Source of the DNA: Oegoconia quadripuncta
Lineage: Eukaryota > Arthropoda > Insecta > Lepidoptera > Autostichidae
Assembly: GCA_949316235.1 (NCBI GenBank)
Contig: OX438750.1
Location: 18,416,865-18,480,864 of the forward strand
Length of the DNA: 64,000 nucleotides
Direction of reading: 5' to 3'
The notes beneath the pieces are model-generated. The model saw nothing but the letters and a program-made list of their open reading frames with translations, was not told where the DNA came from and ran no database searches. Every line of letters begins with the position of its first letter. Positions within the stretch are counted from its first letter, which is position 1. A program made the position numbers and the translations under genes. Of the stretch, positions 11,024-20,715 are shown piece after piece.

Positions 11024-11209
11024 CGATGTTCTGTTTCCTAGATTTTTAAGCAGATAGAGGACAAATATATTTGTTAATTAGTTATTTTTGACGGCGGCGT
11101 TGAGTGTGTGTGTGTATGTATTTTCGGGCAATCTATAGTCATTTTATTACATTATAATCGTAATTTTAAATCAGTGCTGTAGACAAAATAGTCTTAATAG
11201 AAAGAAATG

Positions 11210-11415
11210 CCACGTAAAATTGGAAACACACGAACACCTCAAAGCAGGTCATTATGATGGTACACATACCAGCACTAGTACCATGACAGGCGCGATAAAC
11301 GTTTATGTCGCGCGAGTAATATTTGTCCTGCTCATTCTCTTGGTCGAAATATACAACTATCCCACTCTCACTCCTACGTCGCGTGCAACAAACTGTATCA
11401 TGTTAATGGGACGGA
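11210..11415. mobile_element. Dispersed repeat related to 57836-58060
   Basis: Shares 'cgataaacgtttatgtcgcg' and flanking ACC/CAGCAC modules with 57836-58060, which is in the opposite orientation. The open frame across it (11220-11525) is incidental. Confidence 0.5.
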
Positions 11416-11498
11416 AGAATAACAAGTATTTAAGCGATTCGCCGCGATTGGTTACCAAAAACTCAGTCGATCCTGATTATTACCAGGTAATTCTATGG

Positions 11499-11552
11499 GG
11501 GAGGCTTATGTTCAGCAGTGGATGACCTGTAGCTGATATGATGATGATGATT
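11499..11552 (+). mobile_element. RTE-type 3' end
   Basis: 'ttatgttcagcagtggatg' followed by 'ctgatatgatgatgatga' is an RTE-like terminus with its short repeat tail. Confidence 0.5.
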
Positions 11553-11617
11553 TAGAATCCCATTTAGAATAGAATAGAATAGAAGTTTATTTGCAAGAAC
11601 ATAGTTTATAAGGTCAA

Positions 11618-11829
11618 AAATTAGTTTGAGGATCTTATGTTCTACCAGTGATGCGACATGCAAAAATTTTATTAGTTAACTTATTTTCTAATTAAGTATT
11701 ATTCAGTTGTCAAATTTAATATTCTAAATTACAGATTCATACATTTATACAATACAATACAAATATTCTTTATAACCTAAAATTTATATTTTTGTATTTA
11801 TATGTTTAGAAGACAATTATATGATACAT
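11618..11829. repeat. 212-bp segment copied exactly at 15171-15382
   Basis: Base-by-base reading shows identity with 15171-15382 over the full 212 bp, same orientation; the flanking bases differ. It sits just after a (AATAG)n run and 'gtttatttgcaagaacatag', a common lepidopteran repeat start. Confidence 0.85.
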
Positions 11830-11831
11830 CT

Positions 11832-12180
11832 GGGGGCACGGCAGTGCCCCCGCCAAGTCGAGCGCGAAGCAAACACTGCCGTACCATCCTTTACTGGAAC
11901 CATTTCGCCGCATTTTCAGGCCCCTATTTTAGAACCTCTGGATAAGACTAGAACGCAGAAATTTTCATCATCCAGTAAGCTATAATCACATACTTAAAAT
12001 CCAAAATTTCAAGTCTTTAGGTCATTTAGTTCCGAAGTTAAGCGAAAGCAAAGTTTCGCATTTATGACACTCACTCACTCACTCACTCACTCATGATCAT
12101 CAAAATAGAACTAGTACTTCCCATAAACTCAGAGAGCTGAAATTTGGTACAGAGTTATGGTTTAATGGCCACATAAAGGG
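11832..12180. repeat. Repeat with hairpin GGGGGCAC/GTGCCCCC and ACTC microsatellite
   Basis: A tight hairpin (8-bp arms, GGCA loop) opens a block that runs through 'aagtcgagcgcgaagc' to a (CACT)n run at 12067-12092 and 'ctgaaatttggtac'. The hairpin is reminiscent of Helitron ends, but I see no CTRR terminus next to it, so the class is left open. Confidence 0.4.
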
Positions 12181-12344
12181 AAAACTATAAAAACTAGGAT
12201 AATCGAAGATCTGGAGTACCTGGTGACCCTGATTAGGAAACACAAGAGCCCAACCAAACTATTAGAGATCGACATATACCGCCTTTACAAAAAATATTCA
12301 ACTTGGTGGGCCGCTTCATTTGATGTCAAAAATCGAAGGTCTGA

Positions 12345-12900
12345 AGTATCTGATGAAGAACCCTCAGCTGGTCTCAGCTGTATTAGAGATATGGTAATGC
12401 CCCCTTCTACTATTGGTACATAGAAAAATCGACTGTCATTGCAAAAATCCAGCGTAGTGGGACACATCTTCTAATTTAATCTAGCCTATAGCATCCCACT
12501 GCTGGGCGCATGCTTCCCCTTCTGCTTATAATACGCATATAAATAAAATTAAAGGAAAACTCAGGATAAGACTACACTGGCTTTTATACTTATACTTACA
12601 AGTTTACAAGAAGAAATAGTCGAACGATTAACTTTATATCTGACGAAGAACCCTCAGCAGGTCCCAGCTGTATTAGAGATATGGTACATAAAAAAATCGA
12701 CTGCCCAGCATAGTGGGACACATCTTCTAATTTAATCTAGCCTATAGCGTCCCACTGTTGGGCGAATGCGTCGGCTTCTGCTTTTAATACGAATATAAAT
12801 AAAATTAAAGGAAAACTCTGGATAAGACTAGGCTGGCATTTATACTTATACTTACTTATACTTATTACAAGTTTACAAGAAGAAATAGTCAAACGATTAA
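12345..12900. repeat. Direct tandem duplication, two diverged units
   Basis: Unit 1 (about 12349-12632) and unit 2 (about 12639-12900) both run from 'gaagaaccctcagc' through 'gtgggacacatcttctaa' and 'taaaggaaaactc' to 'aagaagaaatagtc' plus 'acgatta'. Unit 1 has an extra piece near 12398-12420, unit 2 a doubled 'atacttatacttact'. Both contain 'gtcccactg-tgggcg', the reverse of an RTE-like 3' end. Confidence 0.7.
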
Positions 12901-13778
12901 TTTTATTCTACTCGAACATTACACAAATTAAATAAACAAACGAAAATTTGGTCAAAATATAATGCATTGGCTAAGAGTGGCGGTGATACCCGCACGCGTC
13001 GCTAGATGGCGTTGACTGTATTTTAAAACGCGCTTACGTTTTGTTTTTCCGATAACCTTATATGGCAAAGTTGCAACCGGCCGCGTTACAGCCGTTTACG
13101 ACATTCTTCTATTGCGCTTGAAAATGTTTGCTAGGGATTAGGAGGGATTATTTGCATTTCGTTGATTTCGCTGATTATTTCGTGAGGTTTGCTAAGGTTG
13201 ATTGGCAGGTTGTTATTATATTAATTCAAAGATTTAAACAGGTTAGGAATTATATGGTTAGTGACGGATTACTGATTATTACTTAATTATCAGAATTAAA
13301 AGAAGTTTCAATTGAATACCTTATTTAATTGTTAATTATTTAGTACCTACTTTTAGTTTTCTAGGTTTAATTTACAGTTAGGCAGTACTTCGAATCGCGT
13401 TCGTGTTTATAAGTACTTTTCTAGTATTCTAGTTTAGTTTATTTAGTTAGATATTACTTCGTTTCGTTTAAAAACATCATTAATTTAGCTGTATTTCAGT
13501 ACTAGGTAGGTAGTACCTTTGGTAGAAAGTTCATTGATAATTAATTATATTGACACTTGTCTAATAATTAAGAGTTAACGTTTTGCTTATAGTTTGTATA
13601 GATTGAGTAGGCAGAGTAATATTTTCTTTAAGTTTTTTTTATTAAGACAAAAGAAGTCTTAAAGATATAAGTAGGTTTTAGTCTAAATATTATCGGTATT
13701 TCTGATTTGTTGTCCATATACTAAAGGTCGTTGAGTTTAATTGTGTTTGATTTCGCAAGATAATAATTATCGTAAAAA
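12901..13778. other. AT-rich leader, no gene
   Basis: Contains a GC-richer patch (12975-13110) and then AT-rich sequence directly upstream of the OTU fragment. It may be the 5' untranslated part of the same element, but nothing in the sequence proves this. Confidence 0.4.
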
Positions 13779-13936
13779 ATGTCGATAATATTAAAAGACG
13801 ACGATGAACTTAGTGGCTACCAAGTAGTTGGTATGCCCAAAGACGGGTCTTGTCTCTTCCATTCAATATCTTTCTTGGTGTATGGTAGAACTGACTCAAC
13901 TTGGAGTATCAAGTATATTTGTAGAAACGTGGGCAT
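13779..13936 (+). pseudogene. OTU-type cysteine protease fragment (transposon-borne)
   Basis: The first 40 codons from the ATG at 13779 read as an acidic start followed by YQVVGMPKDGSCLFHSISF. This matches the opening of OTU-family deubiquitinase-like domains, where Asp-Gly-x-Cys carries the catalytic cysteine (here Cys at about residue 28, DGSC). OTU domains of about 120-130 residues need a C-terminal His, which is absent: after about 50 codons the frame runs into a perfect-type hairpin (13920-13962) and then a foldback element. Domains of this kind are common in insect mobile elements. It is a broken remnant, not an intact host gene. Confidence 0.6.
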
Positions 13937-13962
13937 ATATATAATATGCCCACGTTCCTACA
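13920..13962. repeat. Short-loop inverted repeat, 19-bp arms
   Basis: Left arm TGTAGAAACGTGGGCATAT (13920-13938), 5-bp loop, right arm 13944-13962 with one mismatch. It interrupts the OTU reading frame. Confidence 0.85.
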
Positions 13963-13973
13963 AAAAGAAGTGA

Positions 13974-14567
13974 AATCCCGCCAAAAACATTCCGTAAAAA
14001 ACTAGCCAAGTCTCTATGGAGCTGCTTGATTATCTCTAAAAAGTAATGAAATCTATACAAAGTCGTGCCAAGTGTAAGGTTCCTTACTGCGATTTCTTTA
14101 TTATTATAGTTAATGTTGTGTGACTTGGCCGTTGAAGGGTACACAGGGGTACAAAACCAGGTGCTTCATGACACCATTGCACCAATCTGTCGCCAAACGT
14201 TGATTCAATAACCAGTCAATTGTAGGCTTGATAAAGCCACTAACGTATAAAGAATGTTATGTAAACGCCACACAGATTATTCGCTAATAGTTTGCCGTTG
14301 AACATTCTTAATAACATAATTAATAACATTAATAGCGGTTCTGGCGACAGATTGGTGCAATGGTGTCATGGAGCACCTGGTTTTGTACCCCTGTGTACCC
14401 TTCACCGGCCAAGTCACACAACATTAACTATAATAATAAAGAAATCGCAGTAAGGAACCTTACACTTGGCACGACTTTGTATAGATTTCATTACTTTTTA
14501 GAGATAATCAAGCAGCTCCATAGAGACTTGGCTAGTTTTTTACGGAATGTTTTTGGCGGGATTTCTT
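13974..14567. mobile_element. Foldback element with arms of about 225 bp
   Basis: 13974-14194 and 14341-14567 are near-exact reverse complements: 'aaatcccgccaaaaac' against 'ggcgggattt', and 'tgcaccaatctgtcgcca' against 'tggcgacagattggtgca'. They flank a 146-bp unique loop. The arms contain 'ggtacaaaaccaggtgc'. No transposase is encoded. It lies between the OTU fragment and a long direct duplication. Confidence 0.8.
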
Positions 14568-15166
14568 TGACTAGGAGTCAAATAGTCAAGAAGATTTAAC
14601 GCTTAGCAATCTTGTCTTTCTCTAACGCTAATCGATCGAAATATGTAAAGCTTTTAAATGTTGTATCTGCTATCGTCCCTAATGTTTTCCATTAGTATTC
14701 TATTTTATTATTTCTCCGAAAAATAAATTGAAAATTTTCGAGTTAGAAAAAAAATTGAATTGCATTATCCATAGGTATTCCATTGCTGGAGAAAGTTGTT
14801 ATACGAGTGTACATTACTGGAAACTTAAGAATTTAGTGTATCACCGTCATACGAGATCAACTTTCAAAATAAAGCAATACGTGAGCCCGGATATCTTTGG
14901 GAGCAGACGTCGGGGAAGTTTGACCCGGCTATCCGCGTGCCTCCCCGGTGATCACGCCAATATTACCCGCGTACAACCCACATGCGATCCGGATACAGGA
15001 ATTCAAACTTTTAGGTCTGCGAATAGGGAAACTAAAGGTGTATTTAAAGCATTTGTAATTTATATAAAAACGTGTCATGTTATCGAACGGGGATAACTTC
15101 GGATGGTACACCTACGAAGGAGATATTGACCGGTGATAGACTGCATCGGAGTAATTCTCGCAGCGC
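14561..15166. repeat. 606-bp direct duplication, copy 1
   Basis: Aligned by eye with 15381-15986 at a constant offset of 820. I find one substitution (T at 15009, G at 15829). The 122-codon open frame inside both copies starts at TTG and resembles no known protein, so I do not call a gene. Confidence 0.85.
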
Positions 15167-15170
15167 ACAC

Positions 15171-15382
15171 AAATTAGTTTGAGGATCTTATGTTCTACCA
15201 GTGATGCGACATGCAAAAATTTTATTAGTTAACTTATTTTCTAATTAAGTATTATTCAGTTGTCAAATTTAATATTCTAAATTACAGATTCATACATTTA
15301 TACAATACAATACAAATATTCTTTATAACCTAAAATTTATATTTTTGTATTTATATGTTTAGAAGACAATTATATGATACAT
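15171..15382. repeat. 212-bp copy of 11618-11829 between the duplicates
   Basis: Exact copy of a segment 3.5 kb upstream, sitting as filler between the two 606-bp copies. It shares only the dinucleotide AT with the start of copy 2. Confidence 0.85.
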
Positions 15383-15986
15383 TTCTTTGACTAGGAGTCA
15401 AATAGTCAAGAAGATTTAACGCTTAGCAATCTTGTCTTTCTCTAACGCTAATCGATCGAAATATGTAAAGCTTTTAAATGTTGTATCTGCTATCGTCCCT
15501 AATGTTTTCCATTAGTATTCTATTTTATTATTTCTCCGAAAAATAAATTGAAAATTTTCGAGTTAGAAAAAAAATTGAATTGCATTATCCATAGGTATTC
15601 CATTGCTGGAGAAAGTTGTTATACGAGTGTACATTACTGGAAACTTAAGAATTTAGTGTATCACCGTCATACGAGATCAACTTTCAAAATAAAGCAATAC
15701 GTGAGCCCGGATATCTTTGGGAGCAGACGTCGGGGAAGTTTGACCCGGCTATCCGCGTGCCTCCCCGGTGATCACGCCAATATTACCCGCGTACAACCCA
15801 CATGCGATCCGGATACAGGAATTCAAACGTTTAGGTCTGCGAATAGGGAAACTAAAGGTGTATTTAAAGCATTTGTAATTTATATAAAAACGTGTCATGT
15901 TATCGAACGGGGATAACTTCGGATGGTACACCTACGAAGGAGATATTGACCGGTGATAGACTGCATCGGAGTAATTCTCGCAGCGC
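15381..15986. repeat. 606-bp direct duplication, copy 2
   Basis: See copy 1 at 14561-15166. The sequence diverges at 15987, where copy 1 continues with ACAC and this copy with GTAG. Confidence 0.85.
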
Positions 15987-16039
15987 GTAGTCCATTTCCC
16001 ATTTACCTACATTACACAACAGCCTACAAAAGCCCACAA

Positions 16040-16250
16040 CTGCACAAAAGCCACAAGATTTGCGTCGCTTTCCATGGGAGGATATGGCCATAGCGCCACG
16101 CTGGGCAGCTCCGGATTAATAATGCTGCTGACCATACGAGTTTAGTCGCCTATTGTGATACCCAAGAGAAGAGAAGGTTAGTTCTTATCTACTCTGCCAG
16201 AAACCAGACGGCGACCCATCTACCTCTTACTGTGTTGTACTCCCATGTGG
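16040..16250. mobile_element. TE fragment related to 63840-64000
   Basis: 'tccatgggaggatatgg', 'gccacgctgggcag' and 'ggattaataatgctgctg' match modules of 63880-63970 in order. Family not identified; probably a non-LTR remnant. Confidence 0.45.
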
Positions 16251-16483
16251 AATTAGGTATAGGCTTGAACAGCGTTAGCTGAAATATTGCAGATGACATA
16301 GACAGTTTTAGTCACTGTCGAATGAGTACTGTTTGCTTGCTAAAAATATAGATAAAAAAGCATACCTATAACAATATTTATCTATAAAAATATCGATAAT
16401 TTATTTATAAATATTTCTGTTATTTCTGGGTAGCGCAATATATCGCTTCGTCGTTGTTGCGCGACGCACCGGCTTACACCAAT

Positions 16484-16795
16484 CAGGGGGGACCAATCGC
16501 GCTATTTTACAAAAGTTCTATCGTTCGAACGGAATGTTTTTGGTCTTGGTTTAGCTTTAGTTTAATTGATGTAAAAAAGGTATCACGCTATTTTTTGTGA
16601 ACGATTATATCGTTGACGTTACCAAAGTAAAACCTGAGCCAAAATGTATAGAGTATAAAAAAACTAAAAAAGTATAAAAAACTTGTTTAATTTCCGTTCA
16701 AATGATTAGCGCGATACGAAATGTGCTTAACGTAACGTTTTTAGTTATGGTTTAGCTTTGGTAATACCGTTCAAACTTAGCGCGATCGGCCCCCT
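16484..16795. mobile_element. MITE, hAT-like ends
   Basis: 312-bp element with imperfect terminal inverted repeats: left CAGGGGGGACCAATCGCGCT, right the complement of CAGGGGGCCGATCGCGCT. Paired internal modules such as 'ggtttagcttt' are present. CAGGGG ends recall hAT elements, but I could not find an 8-bp target duplication. No transposase. Confidence 0.6.
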
Positions 16796-16932
16796 GATCC
16801 CTGATTGGGCCACAGACAATAAATCTGGCAAGTCGCGTGCGCGCTTGTTGATATTGTAAGTTCCCTTTTATCGGTAATAATTTAATAATATATGCAATTT
16901 TATAGGTATCTTCATCGATAACTTGGTAAAGA

Positions 16933-17157
16933 TTTTTTTTTTATGCACGACGGCTTCGTACTTTACCTCAATCGCACCTGATGTTAAGTGAAGATGAGGT
17001 CGAAGTTGGAAGCATACTGACCCGGAAACCCCAACACATTTGGAGGACTGGCTATCTTATCTGTGACAACAGGAACACAACAATGCTATTACCATTGCTG
17101 CTTGGCGGCAGATTTAGATAAGATGGTGGTAGCTAGCCAGGCGGACATTTAAATTAT
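16933..17157 (-). mobile_element. SINE (family C)
   Basis: Minus-strand copy from a T-run (A tail) at 16933 through 'gactggctatcttatc' and 'agataagatggtggtagc' to 'gcggacatttaaa'; the head is missing. Confidence 0.7.
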
Positions 17158-17234
17158 TGATATTTAAAGATATCCAATTATTGATATTTCATGGATTATC
17201 GATAAATCTAGAGAGGATATCGATAGTCGATAGT

Positions 17235-17365
17235 GACCCTATTATCGAAATCAACGATTGCGGGTTCGAATTCCGAGGGGGGTAGATTTTTATTCCCGCG
17301 TCATATTTCGGTATGTTTATCCGTTATCTAATATTTATAGTACAAGCTTCGCTTAGTTTAGGACA
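17235..17365 (+). mobile_element. tRNA-headed SINE (family A), 5'-truncated
   Basis: B box 'gggttcgaattccg' and the 3' part 'ccgttatctaatatttat' to 'gcttagtttagga' are present; the A box is lost and the body has a deletion. Confidence 0.6.
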
Positions 17366-17724
17366 TTAATATATATATTTTTTATTATATCTATAATAGT
17401 CTCTGGCTTGTTTGTCATACTATGACATAAAAAAAACAACAAGAATTCCAATAGTAATTCGTTACGGATGGACTTTTACAAATTATTTATGACAGAGATC
17501 ACGTCTAGTTTCCTACAAGCCACTGTGAGGACGTCTGCTCCCATCCGAGTTGTTGACTAATTTCACACAAGAGCGGACCGGCGCCCCAGAGTTACGGCCC
17601 GAACTTGCCCAATCAGCGTAAGTAGTGGATCCGAGTGGACCCCACTACATGGATAGAGAAGTGATTTAACGTAGATATGGTATAGGTATTTACTTCCTAA
17701 GAAAATATACTTGTAATATAATAG

Positions 17725-17962
17725 AGCGTCGGCGGCTCAACGGTTAAGACGTACCTACGACTCCCAATTTGGGAGGTCCGGGTTCGATTCACAGACAGGC
17801 CACCTACTAATGAGTTTATAAATTTAATTTAATTACTTATGTACATTTATCCAACTGCTCTTAAAACGATGAAGGAATAGGTAGATCGTGAGGAAACCTG
17901 CATGCCCGAGAAATAAAAATTGAAGTCCCCAATCCGCATTGCACCAGCGTGGTGGACTATGG
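17725..17962 (+). mobile_element. SINE (family B), 3'-truncated
   Basis: Head 'gcgtcggcggctcaacgg', B box in 'ccgggttcgattcac', body to 'gcgtggtggactatgg'. The terminal part is missing and a minus-strand family A SINE follows at 17968. Confidence 0.7.
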
Positions 17963-17967
17963 TTCAT

Positions 17968-18088
17968 TTTACATACATGTCCGTATTCATCATACAAACA
18001 TATGCCCCTAGCGGGATTCGAACCCGCGACCTTTTGGTATAGAAGTCAGCGGTGCCAACCACTACACCAAACAGGTTGTCTCATATCA
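17968..18088 (-). mobile_element. tRNA-headed SINE (family A), head fragment
   Basis: Minus strand A box TTGGTGTAGTGG and canonical B box GGGTTCGAATCCCGC; body cut after about 40 bp. Confidence 0.7.
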
Positions 18089-18509
18089 TGCTCTATAGCG
18101 TCGAATTATTTTTTATAATATTATGCAAGTAGTACAACTTACTGAACTATATATTACAATCAAATTAAATCGCTTACATAATTCATAATTATTCTGACGA
18201 AGTACATGAATAAACTGTCCAATAAGAAAAATCTTCATAGCTCCAGGTTGCTTATTGGGTTAGACGCTTGCTCGAACATAAATAGCGAAGATAAAAGAAT
18301 TAATATCCGTCACTACAATATGCAACGACGTAAGTGCTAGAAGGTATTTGTACTGAGTACAACATCTACTGGACAATACATATAGTAAATACAAATAATC
18401 ATAAATCTCTACACACAAACTGCTGCGGTTTGTGACACATAAAAAGGACCCGTCTCTTCCAAGACCACAAAAATAGGTTTGATAATTATAAAATTGTATC
18501 CTTTTATTG
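18089..18509. other. No gene recognised
   Basis: AT-rich; short antisense frame 18260-18547 has no recognisable content. Confidence 0.5.
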
Positions 18510-18860
18510 ACGAATGGAGGGAATAAGCTGGACCGAGAAGAGAACAAATGAAGAGGTGTTAGTGATGGTAAAGGAGAAAAGATGCCTGTTAGCCACAGTT
18601 GAGAACCGAAGAGGAAAGATGATAGGTCACTTGTTACGACACGATATTTTTTTGAAGAACATAATTGAGGGAAAGATTGAAGGAAAGAGAGGAAGGGGAA
18701 GTTACTTGGTCAAAGTAATTACCTAGGCGTAATTACTTTGACCAAGTGAAAGAGAAGGTGAATGTCGTGTCGTACCAAGAGGTTAAAACGAGGGCGGAAA
18801 GTAGAGAGACATGGTCGTTACTCCACCGACAAGAGCAAAGCTCTTAAATTGAAGAAGAAG
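18510..18860 (+). mobile_element. RTE-type ORF2 C-terminal fragment with inserted hairpin
   Basis: Translated pieces GHLLRHD, IIEGKIEGKRGRG, then DQVKEKVNVVSYQEV and a final 'caccgacaagagcaaagc' module are the tail of an RTE-like ORF2. Sister fragments lie at 6636-6745 (-), 52804-53030 (+) and 58225-58410 (-). Between GKRGRG and DQVKEK the frame is broken by an inverted copy of the next 19 bases (hairpin 18704-18747). Confidence 0.7.
18704..18747. repeat. Perfect short-loop inverted repeat, 19-bp arms
   Basis: ACTTGGTCAAAGTAATTAC, 6-bp loop CTAGGC, then its exact complement. The right arm is the original ORF2 sequence (encoding YFDQV); the left arm is a templated inverted copy. Confidence 0.9.
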
Positions 18861-19193
18861 AAAATCCTTTTATTTAAAAAAAGAACAAGAGAACAATGAT
18901 CTTGTGAATTTCTTTTGCCGCTTCTTTGCCTCCAGATAATTTCTTTTTCCGAAGCGGTAGTAGTATAGATATACTGACCGCCAGAGAAATGCTTATACCC
19001 TATTTTTATTTCCAATAGAGTTAAATTGACAATTATTCATGTATCTTACGTTGAAATAAATGCTTGAAGTTTGAAAAAAAAGTTTGCTTCCCGTAGGTCT
19101 CGTAAAACACGACGATCTTTTCACCAAAAGTTAAACTTGGACGATTCAACTGCGACGGGCTCGCAGGGCATTAATAAAGCATCATTAAAGCTT

Positions 19194-19248
19194 CAGCATC
19201 ATTATAACCTGTGCATAATACAGTTATGCACAGGTTATAATGATGCTG
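19194..19248. repeat. Perfect short-loop inverted repeat, 25-bp arms
   Basis: Left arm 19194-19218 starts CAGCATCATTATAACC, loop TACAG, right arm 19224-19248 is its exact complement and continues into the repeat at 19249. Confidence 0.9.
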
Positions 19249-19367
19249 ATGTTGTTTCAAGCACTAAACGTTTAATGATTGGAACGCCCAAATGCTTATA
19301 TAATGCTTATATGTACCACCCCATTTGGGATAAAGTTCGTGACATTATGTATGTATTTGTGGTTTAG
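19249..19367 (+). mobile_element. Retroelement 3'-end repeat (family D)
   Basis: 'gttgtttcaagcactaaac' to 'ccaccccatttgggataaag' and 'gacattatgtatgtat'. Diverged copies at 22780-22885, 27117-27192 and 40975-41090; the closing module also ends the RTE remnant at 2245. Confidence 0.55.
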
Positions 19368-19482
19368 TTTATAAATTAACAATCGAAATGCTTTTTCACA
19401 AAATGCAGTAACTGTAGCACATTTAATAGGTAAATAATAAAGAAAACACAACCTAAAGTTATGAAATATCATTTAGCCAATG

Positions 19483-19700
19483 GTTTTTTTTTGTATATGA
19501 GAGGGCGGCAAACGAGCATGCGGGTCACCTGATGGAAAGCAATCACCGCCGCCCATGGACACCCGCAACACCAAAAGGGTCATAGATGCGTTGCCGGCCT
19601 TTGAGGAAGGTTAGGCTCGTTTCTTGAAGGTTCCAATGTCGTACTCGTTCGGGTATTCCCGCTGCAGGAAGTCCATTCCACAGGGTGGTCGTACGTATGA
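19483..19700 (-). mobile_element. Jockey/CR1-like retrotransposon 3' end
   Basis: Minus strand encodes remnants of an RT C-terminus ([25 protein letters not shown]), followed by a 3' UTR with 'catgctcgtttgccgccct' and a polyA tract (T-run at 19485). Sister copies at 33048-33270 (-) and 37449-37616 (+). Confidence 0.7.
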
Positions 19701-20525
19701 TATTTGCAGGTCATCATATCATCATGCATTACAGTGTATTGGTAATTTTACTGTGATGCTGTATGTGAAAGACTGAATGAATAAATAAATGAATTATATC
19801 ACCCACAGGACGTTCGCTAACATAGGCCAGAGCGACCTGCTGGAAGTGGCCTGCATCCAGCGACTTCCTGCCACTTTCAACAGGTCGTCCGGCTGGTATT
19901 TATTATTTACAACATAATAAAATATAATTTTGAAAATAAAACAGCAATTTTTTCATTCTATTAGGAATTGCATATCATTGATATCTACAAGATGGTAAGT
20001 TTAGCATCCGCATACTTAGGTATAGTATTTGTTTTTTCGCGTAATATTCCTGGGCTATGAATTTCCATCTTTATCTACCTATTTACGAGTACTACCTATA
20101 CATTATATTCTTCTGCAGCAATTATATAATTCGAAGCCCTTTACGACATTTACTTAGGCCTTAATGTCCGATGATCCTGTGAAATATTTAATTTACCTAT
20201 GTGTACTTTTTTAATTTCAAGATTAACTTTATAATTGCTGTACATAAACTCAATCCATAAATTAGATATTTAAATAATGTTTTGTGTTTTGTTATGTCTA
20301 GCTTGCCTCTTGCGGCTTTGCACTCGAGGACAAACTTTATCGCGAACTTTTCGGAATTTAAAGTAGCCAGATCTCAGGGTCCCAGGCCGAATTTCAATAT
20401 CCGTTTAGCATTTTGGACATGAAAGCCGGATAGACAGATTTATAATATTATTGATTGTATAGGGAGCCCTTTTATATAAAAGAAGAATTATAAAATATAT
20501 ATAGAGGTTCGTCCCTAATCTCTGA
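19701..20525. other. No gene; one decayed repeat piece
   Basis: 19810-19895 carries 'gcgacctgctggaagtgg' and 'ccagcgacttcctgcc', related to pieces near 27775, 29850 and 43060. The rest is AT-rich without signal. Confidence 0.4.
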
Positions 20526-20715
20526 ACAATATAAAACAAAGTCGCTATACGCGTCTGTTTGTGAGGTTTGTTGTGCTAAACTACGTAACGGATTTTGATA
20601 CGATTTTCAATACCGCTTAGAGAATTCCTTCCAGAATATTTTTAGGTATAATACTAGTAATAATTTATATTATATTTCGAGATTCACCACAACGAAGTCG
20701 CGGGCGGAAAGCTTA
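20526..20715 (+). mobile_element. Interspersed repeat (as 618-835), diverged
   Basis: Starts 'aaaacaaagtcgctatacg' and ends 'gaagtcgcgggcggaaagc'. A related copy with the same start lies at 27417-27632. Confidence 0.5.

Noticed and set aside
11832..11853. Helitron 3' end from the GGGGGCAC hairpin
   Set aside because: No CTRR terminus follows the hairpin within the usual distance on either strand.
14728..15916. Two identical 122-codon frames
   Set aside because: They begin at TTG rather than ATG, match no family I know, and exist twice only because the DNA is duplicated.
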